Shown piece by piece: positions 51,111 through 60,500 of a stretch of 64,000 nt of DNA. Source of the DNA: an uncultured Methanomassiliicoccus sp. (GTDB lineage: Archaea; Thermoplasmatota; Thermoplasmata; Methanomassiliicoccales; Methanomassiliicoccaceae). How positions within the stretch are numbered: position 1 is the stretch's first letter; each line of letters starts with the position of its first letter. A program made the position numbers and the translations under genes. The notes beneath the pieces are model-generated. The model made no database searches and was not told the DNA's origin. It saw nothing but the letters and a program-made list of their open reading frames with translations. The stretch spans positions 102,858 through 166,857 of the forward strand of contig CALUEU010000004.1 in the NCBI GenBank assembly GCA_944319735.1. Reading direction: 5' to 3'.

Positions 51111-51614
51111 TTAATAAATTGACACTAAAACAGCATATTCTTTTTCCGCCATTCTTATATAAAACTCTTTCAAACTTTTAAAGGAAGCCCGTAAATCATC
51201 TTTAATCTCATCCGCTTCATCTTCATATTCCCAAATGTTGGGGTAAATATCGTTTTTTGAAAATTCAATCATATTGAATTTCTCAATATATTTTTCAAAA
51301 TCAACCTTTTGCAATGCCACTGCAATTTCTTTAACCCTATCTGCTCGTGTGCCAGATATGTACTCTTCAATTTCTTCTCCAGAAATATTAAACTGGCCTA
51401 CAATCGCTTCACTAATCAAATCATTTTCAATTGGCTCGCTGGCTGATTTTCCAGTCAAAAGGAAATGCAGTGCATCCCACATTTTATCAATATCACATAA
51501 ATCTAAATTCTCATTTTCCTGCAATTCTTCGATATCTTCAAACATTTCTTCGTGACTTTTCAATTCGTTTAATTTTTTATCTGTTGTCTGTTGATAATTT
51601 GCAATCATTCCCAT
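51111..51614 (-). CDS. DUF1877 (YfbM-like) protein
   Basis: A 167-residue protein starting MGMIANYQQTTDKKL, with the family hallmark DIDKMWDALHFLLTG near residue 50 and a C-terminal half ending EKEYAVLVSIY. The frame is open for 35 codons upstream, but the family begins with MGMI and that upstream part overlaps the remains of another gene. DUF1877 proteins are mostly bacterial and of unknown role, sometimes found in polymorphic-toxin immunity clusters. It is probably acquired from bacteria. Confidence 0.88.
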   Translation of the reverse strand: MGMIANYQQTTDKKLNELKSHEEMFEDIEELQENENLDLCDIDKMWDALHFLLTGKSASEPIENDLISEAIVGQFNISGEEIEEYISGTRADRVKEIAVALQKVDFEKYIEKFNMIEFSKNDIYPNIWEYEDEADEIKDDLRASFKSLKEFYIRMAEKEYAVLVSIY

Positions 51615-51679
51615 TAGTTTTCCCTCCATATTTTGTTTTATAGTTCTGTTCAGCTCCCAGATAAACTGGAAATGACATT

Positions 51680-51947
51680 TCAATCGACGCTCCATATACG
51701 GTCTTGCGGAGAGCACCAACCAACTATGTAGTCTAAAATATCTGCGATGTAATCACGAGAAAGACTCTCTTCTAAACTGTTATGGTATTGAAAAACGCTT
51801 GACATACACTTTCTTTTTCTATGCCTAAATCATGCAATCTTATCAGAAGTTCATAACCTCGTCGTATCCTGATGTAATAGTGTCTTCTGTAATATGTAAT
51901 GATAATTTCTTGATTTGAGAAATTATTTCTTCCATATCTTCCATCAT
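51680..51947 (-). pseudogene. Frameshifted remnant of a small hypothetical gene
   Basis: Three consecutive pieces in different frames read like one protein of about 90 residues. Piece one starts MMEDMEEIISQIKKLSLHI. Piece two is RRGYELLIRLHDLGIEKESV, continuing to CQAFF. Piece three is YHNSLEESLSRDYIADILDY, continuing to IVGWCSPQDRIWSVD then stop. Two small indels therefore break it. The last piece resembles small Firmicutes proteins of unknown role. It lies just upstream of the DUF1877 gene on the same strand and may have been its operon partner. Confidence 0.7.
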
Positions 51948-52173
51948 ATGGCCTCCAGACAATCTCGACCTATCAGACTACACCTGAACGAAATGCCAAG
52001 AAGTCTGAGCTTAGACAAACAAAATGAGTAAACAGCACACAACTACAAGTCACTTTTCAAACTTGATTTGAATGATTGGATACACTCATTTTTGGTGTTT
52101 CTTTTTAAATTTCGATAAGTCGCTCCATGTCAAATTTCCAATGAGCGGGAATTAATCTGCTTCACACAGCATC

Positions 52174-53022
52174 TCATTCACACAGCGTCTCATTTCGACT
52201 CACACGGCGCAGCTCATCACGCACTTCCATGAGTGCAAAGCCAAGAAGATTCTTCCCCCGCCATTTCAGCGGGTTTTTTGCTTCCAGGGAACTGGCAGAG
52301 AGGCGGATGCCCCAGATGTTATCATACGGGCTGGCTTCCACTAAAATACTGTCCCCTGTGGAAAGAAGAAACTCTCGCAGCGTCCGGTTCTGGCTGAATT
52401 TGCACCAGTTGCCGTTCAACACGATAGAGTATTTGAACGCGTCCCATACAGCCTGCTCAAAGCCACGGACCTTCCTGCCCAGTGCCTTGATCTGCTTGGG
52501 GTCACTGCAAGTTAGTATCTTTTCCTGGATCTCCTGATCTCCAAACAGTTCCGCTTTAGCAGCCATCATGTACTGTTCCATGCAGCAATAGGTGTGGGCT
52601 GTTGACCAAAAATCAGCCATCCACCACTGGCTGAAACAACTCTGAGTTATGCTGCCGTCCTTGGAGGGCTGATGTCCCCAGAACAAATAGAGATCATGTT
52701 TTTTTCCGTTTGTAATCTCTTCCTGGAGCCATTGTCTGGTATACTTAGGCTGACCATCAGGCTGCCACAGCTCCACCCAAAAGTCCCCATGCTCCAGTAC
52801 CTGTCCCGTTTCTTCATTCTCCCACCAGCCCCGCCAGGTCACTGGTTCTGGAAACAGGTTGCGGTACTCTGTATTCTCTTTCGGGGAGAGAGATTCCAGC
52901 CAGATGTTAAATTGATTCATGTAGTCTTCTCCACGGCTCATGCGCCAGCCGATGGAGTACCGTTCGATATCTGGGTGAGCCAACCAGGGAGGAGACATTA
53001 TTTTCCCATCTTGCAGTGCCAT
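52174..53022 (-). CDS. NADAR-domain protein (YbiA/RibX family)
   Basis: 282 residues with the full NADAR pattern: LYLFWGHQPSKDGSITQSCFSQWW, YCCMEQYMMAAKAELFGD, KALGRKVRGFEQAVWDAFKY, VLNGNWCKFSQN and a C-terminal WRGKNLLGFALMEVRDEL. NADAR enzymes are N-glycosidases acting on ADP-ribose-type or riboflavin-pathway intermediates and also occur in phage defence. The N-terminal 90 residues are an extra Trp-rich region. Base composition appears more GC-rich than in neighbouring genes, which suggests transfer from bacteria. Confidence 0.88.
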   Translation of the reverse strand: MALQDGKIMSPPWLAHPDIERYSIGWRMSRGEDYMNQFNIWLESLSPKENTEYRNLFPEPVTWRGWWENEETGQVLEHGDFWVELWQPDGQPKYTRQWLQEEITNGKKHDLYLFWGHQPSKDGSITQSCFSQWWMADFWSTAHTYCCMEQYMMAAKAELFGDQEIQEKILTCSDPKQIKALGRKVRGFEQAVWDAFKYSIVLNGNWCKFSQNRTLREFLLSTGDSILVEASPYDNIWGIRLSASSLEAKNPLKWRGKNLLGFALMEVRDELRRVSRNETLCE

Positions 53023-53299
53023 TTGGTCCCTCTGTTTTCAATTTTGATGATGTCCCCTCATGCCTTATTCTTTGAAAAATATTTTGAAATGTAGTGTTTA
53101 GCAATCACTGAAATAAAATATCGCAAGGTCATGATGACAGATTATCTATTTTGGATGGTTCATTCAACTATTATTATGAAGCTGATTAAAATAAAATTGA
53201 GACTGCACAGGACAGCATCCAACACATCCGATATTATTCCAGCGAATCGCACAATATTTAAGTATCTTACGGATACTCTTCCTTTCTGGAGACAACATA

Positions 53300-53632
53300 T
53301 TGGCATCGAATACAGCATACAATAAGTTCGGCAATGATCGTAAGCAGCAATCTTCCAAGAAGCGTCCTAAGAATCAGACTCCAAGGACCTCCATGCTCAA
53401 CCTTCATAGACTCGGACCATTCAAATATGATTTAAGAGAAATCCTGAATGCATCACCCATGGATAAATCAATGATTCCTACAATTGTAGCAAACATAATA
53501 GCTAAAGCATCCAGAGTGTCAGTCAGGGAGACTAAAGAATATATCCGCAGCATTGAAGCAGAGGGCGTAATTGATAAAATTGCTGCCGATGACACCTGCA
53601 CTTTATTAGACCGCTATTCAAAGTGGAGATAA
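53300..53632 (+). CDS. Winged-helix protein with basic N-terminus, possibly S25e-like
   Basis: A 110-residue protein starting at TTG after a TGGAGAC ribosome binding site. The first 35 residues are rich in Lys, Arg, Gln and Ser; the rest (MIPTIVANIIAKASRVSVRE, then TKEYIRSIEAEGVI) is a helix-turn-helix plus wing like that of ribosomal protein S25e. Length and charge distribution also fit S25e, but identity is too low by eye to name it. A DNA-binding regulator is the alternative. Confidence 0.6.
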   Translation: MASNTAYNKFGNDRKQQSSKKRPKNQTPRTSMLNLHRLGPFKYDLREILNASPMDKSMIPTIVANIIAKASRVSVRETKEYIRSIEAEGVIDKIAADDTCTLLDRYSKWR

Positions 53633-53728
53633 GCAAAGGCAGATCTTTTTAGCGGCTGATACCCTAGTTTCAGTCGGAAAGCTGTGTTTTCAGAAGAGAA
53701 CCAGCTGAAATAAAATTTTAAAGAAGGA

Positions 53729-54049
53729 CTGTTCACGCTGCTTGCACTTTATACCGTATTTACTGTAACTTTCGTTCTGCTGGGAATAGTTTTTTCTTTT
53801 GGAAAAGGTGTTTCTCTCATCGCAGGATATAACACTGCCTCTGCAGCAGAACAAGAAGAATATGATGAGATAAAACTGTGCAAATTCATGGGAAAGTTCA
53901 TGTTTGCACTGGCAGGCTGCTGGCTTGTGATAGTTTCCAGCGAGATCTTTAAAGAAATATCGCTTATGTATGTTGGACTGTGTCTGTTTTTTGCAGCCCT
54001 TGTCATAGGAGTTATTTATGCAAACACAGACAACCGCTTTAAGAAATGA
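53729..54049 (+). CDS. DUF3784-like membrane protein lacking a standard start codon
   Basis: The frame encodes LGIVFSFGKGVSLIAGYNTA then EEYDEIKLCKFMGKFMFALAG and two more hydrophobic stretches, a good match to DUF3784 proteins (three membrane segments, the LIAGYNT loop). The frame opens after a TAA with no ATG, GTG or TTG before the conserved core. Only CTG codons at 53729 and 53738 follow the GAAGGA ribosome binding site at 53723-53728. Either translation starts at a rare codon or the 5' end is mutated. About 103-106 residues. Confidence 0.7.
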   Translation: MFTLLALYTVFTVTFVLLGIVFSFGKGVSLIAGYNTASAAEQEEYDEIKLCKFMGKFMFALAGCWLVIVSSEIFKEISLMYVGLCLFFAALVIGVIYANTDNRFKK

Positions 54050-54156
54050 TTTTTATATACTTTTAGAATTCTTTTTAAACTCTGCCGAAAAAATATGATT
54101 GTGCGGGATTTACGCAAACCGCATCATGCCCGCCGAAATTGATCCAATCCTTCAGA

Positions 54157-55566
54157 TCAGTTTTTGTAAGGTCTTGCGCCTAAGCGCTTTCCCTTAAAGT
54201 TCATCTGGTTTAATGAGCGGAGTGCACGCATCGCAACACTCTTGTGAATCTCTATCACTGATGTTTTAGCTCCGATGTTTATCTTCCCGATCATCATCTC
54301 GTTTATTCTGGCCTTTCGTATCAGGAGCTCCAAGATCTCATTGGTGGTGGTTCCGGTAGAACATCCTGCCGATATCTCAATGTTAACCATTCCGAAGATA
54401 TCCGCAATTTCATCAAAGTCCAGAACTTCCTGTACATTTGCCTTTACTTTTCCCGTCGGGTTCGGAACTTCAAATTTAGGAATTTTGCTCTCTGTGAATG
54501 CTTCCACAGCCTCAAGAAGATGCATTTCGTCAGATGATACAAAGGTTATAGCTCTGCCTTCCTTGCCTGCTCTTCCTGTACGCCCTATGCGGTGGACATA
54601 TGTCTCAGGGCTGTCTGGAATGTCATAATTGACGACCATCACAACACCCTCAATGTCCAATCCTCTTGCAGCCACATCAGTAGCTATCAGAATGTTTGTC
54701 TTGCCTGATCTGAAGTCCTTGAGAACTCTTTCTCTTTTAGACTGTGAAAGGTCTCCGTGGATTGCCGCTACCGGATACCCGTATGACTTCAGTCTTTTTT
54801 CAATCATGTCGACAATGAACTTAGTCTGTGCAAACACAATGGTCTTGGGCTTGTTGGCCTCAAGAATCCTGCATAAGGCCCAGATCTTGTTCCTTCGGCC
54901 TATGGGAACATACATCTGCTCTGTATTGGGCAGCACCAGAATATCTTCAGACACAGAAATGGTCTGGGGATCTTTCATGTATTTCTCGCTGAGGGCGTGA
55001 ATTTCACTGGGCATTGTTGCTGAGAACAACAGCGTCTGGTGGTTTTTTGGAAGCTTTGACAGGACGTATTTGATATCGTCGATAAATCCCATGTCAAGCA
55101 TTCTGTCTGCCTCATCCAGAACCATGTATTTTATTTCATTCAGATCCAGAGTTCCTCTGTGAAGATGGTCTATGACCCTTCCAGGCGTTCCCACCACAAT
55201 GTCAATGCCTTGCTTCATGGCATTGATCTGAGGCTCAATTCCGGCTCCGCCGTAGACTGAAAGGATCCTCAGGGAGACATATTCTCCCAACCTTTTCATC
55301 TCATCAGAGACTTGGATCGCAAGCTCCCTCGTGGGGCATAATATCAGGGCTGACGGTTTCTTCTTAGGCTCAATCATCTGCAGCAGCGGGATCCCGAAAG
55401 CTGCGGTTTTTCCTGTACCGGTTTGAGCCTGTCCGATTATGTCATGCCCTTCCAGAATTATAGGTATTGTAGCGATCTGGACCGGAGACGGTTCTTCCCA
55501 GTCCATACTCCTTATTGCATCAAGTATGCGGTCGTCAATACCCAATGACTCGAAAGTTTTAAGCAT
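54157..55566 (-). CDS. DEAD-box RNA helicase
   Basis: 469 residues with all helicase motifs: Q-motif (WEEPSPVQIATIP), AQTGTGKT, PTRELA, TPGR, LDEADRML, SATMP, ATDVAARGLDI and HRIGRTGR. The C-terminal 80 residues (VNIEISAGCSTGTTTNEILE, then KINIGAKTSVIEIHKSVAM) match the DbpA/CsdA-type RNA-binding domain. It probably unwinds structured RNA in ribosome assembly or cold adaptation. Start MLKTFESLGIDD is standard for the family. Confidence 0.95.
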   Translation of the reverse strand: MLKTFESLGIDDRILDAIRSMDWEEPSPVQIATIPIILEGHDIIGQAQTGTGKTAAFGIPLLQMIEPKKKPSALILCPTRELAIQVSDEMKRLGEYVSLRILSVYGGAGIEPQINAMKQGIDIVVGTPGRVIDHLHRGTLDLNEIKYMVLDEADRMLDMGFIDDIKYVLSKLPKNHQTLLFSATMPSEIHALSEKYMKDPQTISVSEDILVLPNTEQMYVPIGRRNKIWALCRILEANKPKTIVFAQTKFIVDMIEKRLKSYGYPVAAIHGDLSQSKRERVLKDFRSGKTNILIATDVAARGLDIEGVVMVVNYDIPDSPETYVHRIGRTGRAGKEGRAITFVSSDEMHLLEAVEAFTESKIPKFEVPNPTGKVKANVQEVLDFDEIADIFGMVNIEISAGCSTGTTTNEILELLIRKARINEMMIGKINIGAKTSVIEIHKSVAMRALRSLNQMNFKGKRLGARPYKN

Positions 55567-55650
55567 AATTCATCACACGATAATTACTGCCTCCAGTTGA
55601 CTGGAGGAAATTATAGAGTGGGATAAGCAGAGTCCATATAAAACATTGTA

Positions 55651-56274
55651 TCATGTTTTTTCTGCTACCAGTTTCTTAAGCTCGCTTATGGCTTTTTCTA
55701 TGTTCGATATGCTTCCTTTTCTGCATTCGTGTTTAAATCCCAGCTCGTCAGCGAATTTTTCCGATAAAACCTGATAGGATCCATCGCCGTCCACTCCTGT
55801 ATCTATGTACAGGCATCTGGAATATGACTCAAAGACAATATCCATAAAAAAGTCTGCTGGATATCCCTGATCTTCCAGCTCGTCCAGGTGAAGCTCTTTT
55901 ATGATGCCTTCTCTGCCAATCTCGGCCCACCCGGGAGTGCTGAACCATGTGCCGGTACACACCTTCTTTTCATTTTTGTAATCATCAGGCCCCAATACAG
56001 CTTCTATGCAGTCAACGCCTTCAATCATTGCTGCCGGTATATCAATTTCATCAGTAAAATTCTCCAGAGCCTGGCAGACAGCATATCCAATCAAGATGCC
56101 GTCAACATCTTTCTTGACATCATCAATTACCTCCAGGATCTTTGACTTCATCTCTTCAGGATAGACATGGAGGCTGAATTCCAGATACTCCTTTCTGACA
56201 AAATCCGTATCGTCAGCTACGAGATGTTCTATCTCTTTCTTTAAGATGTCACATGCGACAATGCCAAGCCTCAT
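55651..56274 (-). CDS. DUF1638-family protein
   Basis: 207 residues from the preferred start MRLGIVACDILKKEIEHL, the usual N-terminus of DUF1638 proteins; the frame is open 20 codons further upstream. Conserved features are the GILIGYAVCQALENF segment and the WAEIGREGI / SRCLYIDTG stretches, with a few Cys residues that may bind metal. DUF1638 genes in methylotrophic methanogens often lie near corrinoid methyltransferase genes, so a role in methyl transfer is likely but not shown here. Confidence 0.85.
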   Translation of the reverse strand: MRLGIVACDILKKEIEHLVADDTDFVRKEYLEFSLHVYPEEMKSKILEVIDDVKKDVDGILIGYAVCQALENFTDEIDIPAAMIEGVDCIEAVLGPDDYKNEKKVCTGTWFSTPGWAEIGREGIIKELHLDELEDQGYPADFFMDIVFESYSRCLYIDTGVDGDGSYQVLSEKFADELGFKHECRKGSISNIEKAISELKKLVAEKT

Positions 56275-56462
56275 ACAAACAGACATTACAGGCCTAGATG
56301 ATATTATTTTTCTTAGTGCACATTGCTCTGTCAAGCTAAGATGCCTTGAACTCGCTAATTGTAAAATCCAAAGTCCAACAGGTGCAACTCAGACGGATCC
56401 TGTTGAACCTGGATTTCTGTATGGAGGGGTTGAAGTCCTTTTAGAGAACATTAGTTAATTTC

Positions 56463-56915
56463 TCAATCTTCTAAGAATGATGTAAAGAAGTCGTGGTGAT
56501 CTTCCTCTTCTTCAAGAATCTTCTCAAAAAGATGTTTGGTAGTAACATCATGCTCTTCAACAGCCAGCTCTATTATGTCATTGTACAGCTTGATAGTGCG
56601 TTCTTCAGCTTCCTGATCCTGTTTCAGCTGCTCTCTGATGTCTTCTCCGCCCAGAACAATCGCGTGAGGTTTTGTTGTGGGGGTTCCGCCCAGATAGTTG
56701 AGCCTTTCAGCAATCATTTCTGCGTGTTTCATTTCAACGATTGCAATTCTTTTTATCTCATTGTTTGCAGTGTATCCTTCTGGCTTCTTCCACATAACGT
56801 GCTGCCACATGTATTGGATGCTGACCTGCAGCTCGCCGGCAATAGCATCATTGAGCATTGCCTTCATTTTCTCTGAACCAGCTCCTTCCTTGATATCGTT
56901 CCTTTCTTGGGTCAT
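56463..56915 (-). CDS. Ferritin-like (bacterioferritin-type) protein
   Basis: A 150-residue four-helix bundle: the iron ligands appear as E in AGELQVSIQYMWQH, ExxH in EMKHAEMIAERL, and EEEEDHHDFF near the C-terminus. This is the diiron pattern of bacterioferritin/DPSL-like proteins. It probably stores iron or detoxifies oxygen or peroxide. It is monocistronic by position, 102 nt from the divergent TfoX-like gene. Confidence 0.9.
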   Translation of the reverse strand: MTQERNDIKEGAGSEKMKAMLNDAIAGELQVSIQYMWQHVMWKKPEGYTANNEIKRIAIVEMKHAEMIAERLNYLGGTPTTKPHAIVLGGEDIREQLKQDQEAEERTIKLYNDIIELAVEEHDVTTKHLFEKILEEEEDHHDFFTSFLED

Positions 56916-57016
56916 CTATAACTCTTTTGTAGCATGGTGGACTTTAACTTTTTCATTTTTGAGAATATTCTGTGTAAAATCTTTTCAACTGAAATATCAT
57001 ATGTGTTCAGCATAGG

Positions 57017-57295
57017 ATGGCATCGTCAATGGGAGAATTGTGCAGCCTCAAAAATATCGGGAAAGTGGTTGAAGAGCAGCTTAACCAAGTCGGTATCAAT
57101 ACGATTGAGGAGCTGCGAGAGGTCGGCAGCAAACGCGCATGGTTATTGATCAAAGAAATTGACGACTCTGCGTGCTATAACCGACTATGTGCATTGGAAG
57201 GCGGCATAAGAGGTGTAAGGTGGCATGATCTGCCAGATGATGTTAAGAAGGATTTGAAACAATTTTATAATGATTTCAGCCACGGAGATGAGTAG
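57017..57295 (+). CDS. TfoX/Sxy C-terminal-domain protein
   Basis: 92 residues. CSLKNIGKVVEEQLNQVGINTIEELREVGSKRAW is the helix-hairpin-helix-like TfoX C-terminal domain, and GGIRGVRWHDLPDDVKKDLKQFY ends it. The domain binds or regulates DNA transactions in bacteria (competence), but stand-alone copies have no known role. ATG 57017 or 57029 could be the start. Confidence 0.88.
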   Translation: MASSMGELCSLKNIGKVVEEQLNQVGINTIEELREVGSKRAWLLIKEIDDSACYNRLCALEGGIRGVRWHDLPDDVKKDLKQFYNDFSHGDE

Positions 57296-57596
57296 TGTTT
57301 TCATAACTAGTGGTTTGATGTAACTTAATGTATCCTAAGTGAATACATCTAAATTTATTGGTGTTTAGAATCCTAATAGCATGCATATATATTGTTTTAT
57401 TATTCATGCAAGATTGTTATGTGTCTGGACGTCAGCATATAGACCTCTGCGATATTTTTGACAGTGCTATCAGTCAGCTGAGACTCTGTTGAAATTTTCT
57501 GCCATGTTTATATGCAAGACATTCAGAGACTAAGTTTTCCTTGAAGTAAAGGAAACAAATAACAAACCCCCAAAATAAAAAAACATAGGTGAGTAT
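57296..57596. other. Leader region of second adhesin
   Basis: About 300 nt, AT-rich, no gene. It should contain the promoter of the second adhesin. The AGGTGA ribosome binding site at 57587-57592 is 4 nt before the ATG. Confidence 0.5.
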
Positions 57597-60500
57597 ATGA
57601 ATAAAAAGAGCAAATTGATACTGGCATCTGCTGTATTTATTGCGGCCTTGATGCTGCTTGTACCTTTGTCTCAGGCGAACATGCCTGGGGGGGGGGGTAC
57701 AGGAAAATCACACTTCTGACTCAATTGTTTTGAGTTCAGATAGTTCTGAAATAACTACAAGTACGTATTATGTAAGTAACAGCGGTGATGACAGTACTAC
57801 AAATGGTACTGATTCTGCAGCTCCTTATAAGACTATTCGGGCAGCAGTAAGTGCTGCTAAGTCTGGAGACACTATTAAACTGCTTAGCGATATTAATTCT
57901 TCAGAGTCTAAAATAGAAATAAAGGAGAAATCAATAATTCTTGATCTAAATGGAAAGACTCTGAACACCTCTGGAAAAAACAGAATCGAAGTTGCTGAAA
58001 GCGGAAGTCTGACAATAACTGATTCATCAGACACTATCGGTAAAATTGAACATGCTGCAGATTCGAGCGGAAATTCTGCAATAAAGGTATGTGGCACTGA
58101 TGGAAAGACTGCATCTTTGACACTGAACAAATGTATTCTGATTTCAGAGTATAAGGAAAATGATAAAGTAACAGGCGGATACGGAATATTTGCATCAAAT
58201 TATTCTGAAGTCATATGCGGCAGCGAATCAGATGCTGAAGACAGTAATGTTTCGATAACATCAGGAGCATCAGCAATATCAGGAAACGGACTCATGACCA
58301 GCTGTGATGTAACTATTTACAGCGGAAAATATGTTTCTGAAACATCTGCAGCGATTTACTTTCCATCATCAGATAAGCTCACTGTAGCTGGAGGAGAATT
58401 CACAGGAAAAACAGGATTTGACATCAGAGCAGGAACTGTTGAAATAAAAGATGCAAAGGTAACCGCCAACGGAAGTGCATCAAATGAAAAGACTGAAAAT
58501 GACGGACCGACAGCATGGGGAATGGGAGTTGCAGTATTTGACAACTCAATATATGGTAATAATATATCCATATCAATTGCTGATGTTGCCTTTGAATGCA
58601 CTACTTATGACATTTATATCGGTCAGCACAAAGTAACAGGAACTAAGGATGCACCTACAACTTTTGACATTAAATCAAATTCCACGAATTCTCCAAACGA
58701 CAGTATTTCACTAACTGTTAAGGATTCTTTCACATATAACATTTCAAACTCAGATAAATCAAAGTCAATAGGTGGTTTTGCTGCCAATATCACAAACGAC
58801 GGATTTGAGTTTGCTGATAAAACTGTAATAGGATCAGCATGCACTTTAACAGTCGAAGGAAAGGCAATCATCGGAGAAAATGTAACAGTAACAAACAACG
58901 GAACACTGACAAGCAACGGAATGATTACAGGACTTGGAAAACTTACAGGTTCTGCAGATGTTCTCATTGACTTAGTGAAAGGAACAGTATCAGGAATAAC
59001 ATTTGAGTTATCAGATACTAACGACTGTAAAGCAATAGTAGTTTCATCATCTGCAACAGGAAATGTTACAATTGAAAACTGTACTATTGACGGATGGAAT
59101 AAAACAACTCCTGATTGTGGAATCTATGTAAATTCTGTAAACTCAAATGTTCTCATATCGAAAGTTACCTTCAAAGACTTCAGTTCTAACATGCTTCCGG
59201 ATGATCTTTCAACATTACCAATTCCAATCAACGTAGACGTCATGAATCAAAAAGGTAAAGTCAAGATCTCAGAGTGTACATTCGACAACTGCAATCGCAG
59301 CAACAATGTTGTATTCGATGCACACGTGGATGCAACAATCGGTAAAGATCAGAATATTGATTTTGACTGCGACACAAGAGTATGCATTTGGTCAAGCGAT
59401 GATCACAACAAAACATTCTCAATCGCAGAAGGCATAACATTCACGAACAAGAGCATTCTGACAATCGATGACAGCACATCTCTTACAGTTGATGGAAAAT
59501 TAATCTATGACGGAGTTTACAACAAAACAGAAGACAGCATCAAAACATTGGACTCGGGATTAATCATTAAGATCAAAGGAACAGGAAGTCTTGAAGTTAA
59601 AAATATTAATTTCAAAACAAAAGGTTTGTATGTTGAAGGAGCAAACAATGTTACCATTCAGAATTGTATCTTTAAAACAATAAATGAATCTCTGGACACT
59701 AATGAAGAAAATGTCAATGCAATCTACATTGAGAATTGTAATCATGTTTCTATTGGCAGCAGATCAATTGGATATGGAAATGTAATAGATGGAGTATCTA
59801 AAACTAATATTGAGGGTCCAAATTACGGAAGAGGAATTTATATCAACAACTGCAGTGCTACCATTGACATAAGCCATAACACAATTTCCAACATTGCATT
59901 CAATGCGATTCAGATCACTAATGTGGAAAAAACCAGCACTGTGCCGATGATTTATGACAATAAAATCTCAGAATGGGATTCAGACAATGACAGTGTATCT
60001 ACTGGATATTCAGATATGTTTGCAGGCGGACGTGCAATAAGAATTGATATCGGATCAGCATATAGGTTAACAATTTCAGATAATATATTTTCAAAAACGT
60101 ATCTTCCAACCAATGGTTCTGTAAAGTTTTCAGCAGATATTGGAAATGGAATTGATAAAGTCGGATACGATGATGGAAATGTAATTAAAGCTAATTTTCT
60201 TACCGATAGTGCTAGATTAAAAATTGGAAATAATACATTAAATAAATCCTCTTTAGAATATGCTGATAGTACTAATTACATCATATTGCCGAAATTGCCA
60301 CATATTTCAATTACAGCGAATCCATCCGATTTAGGCAAAGCTGGAGATAGAGATATAACTGTAGAAGATCTCGTAACAAATTACAATTTGAATCCGGATG
60401 ACATAGGCCAATCATTCAAACCAACTGGAACTTTAAAATATGTGACAGGCTACACAGGATTTTCAGATAATGTAACTATGCAGTCAGGATATTATCTGCC

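Noticed and set aside
53131..53325. 64-codon frame upstream of the winged-helix gene
   Set aside because: Composition and lack of a ribosome binding site suggest noise, and it overlaps the better supported TTG start at 53300.
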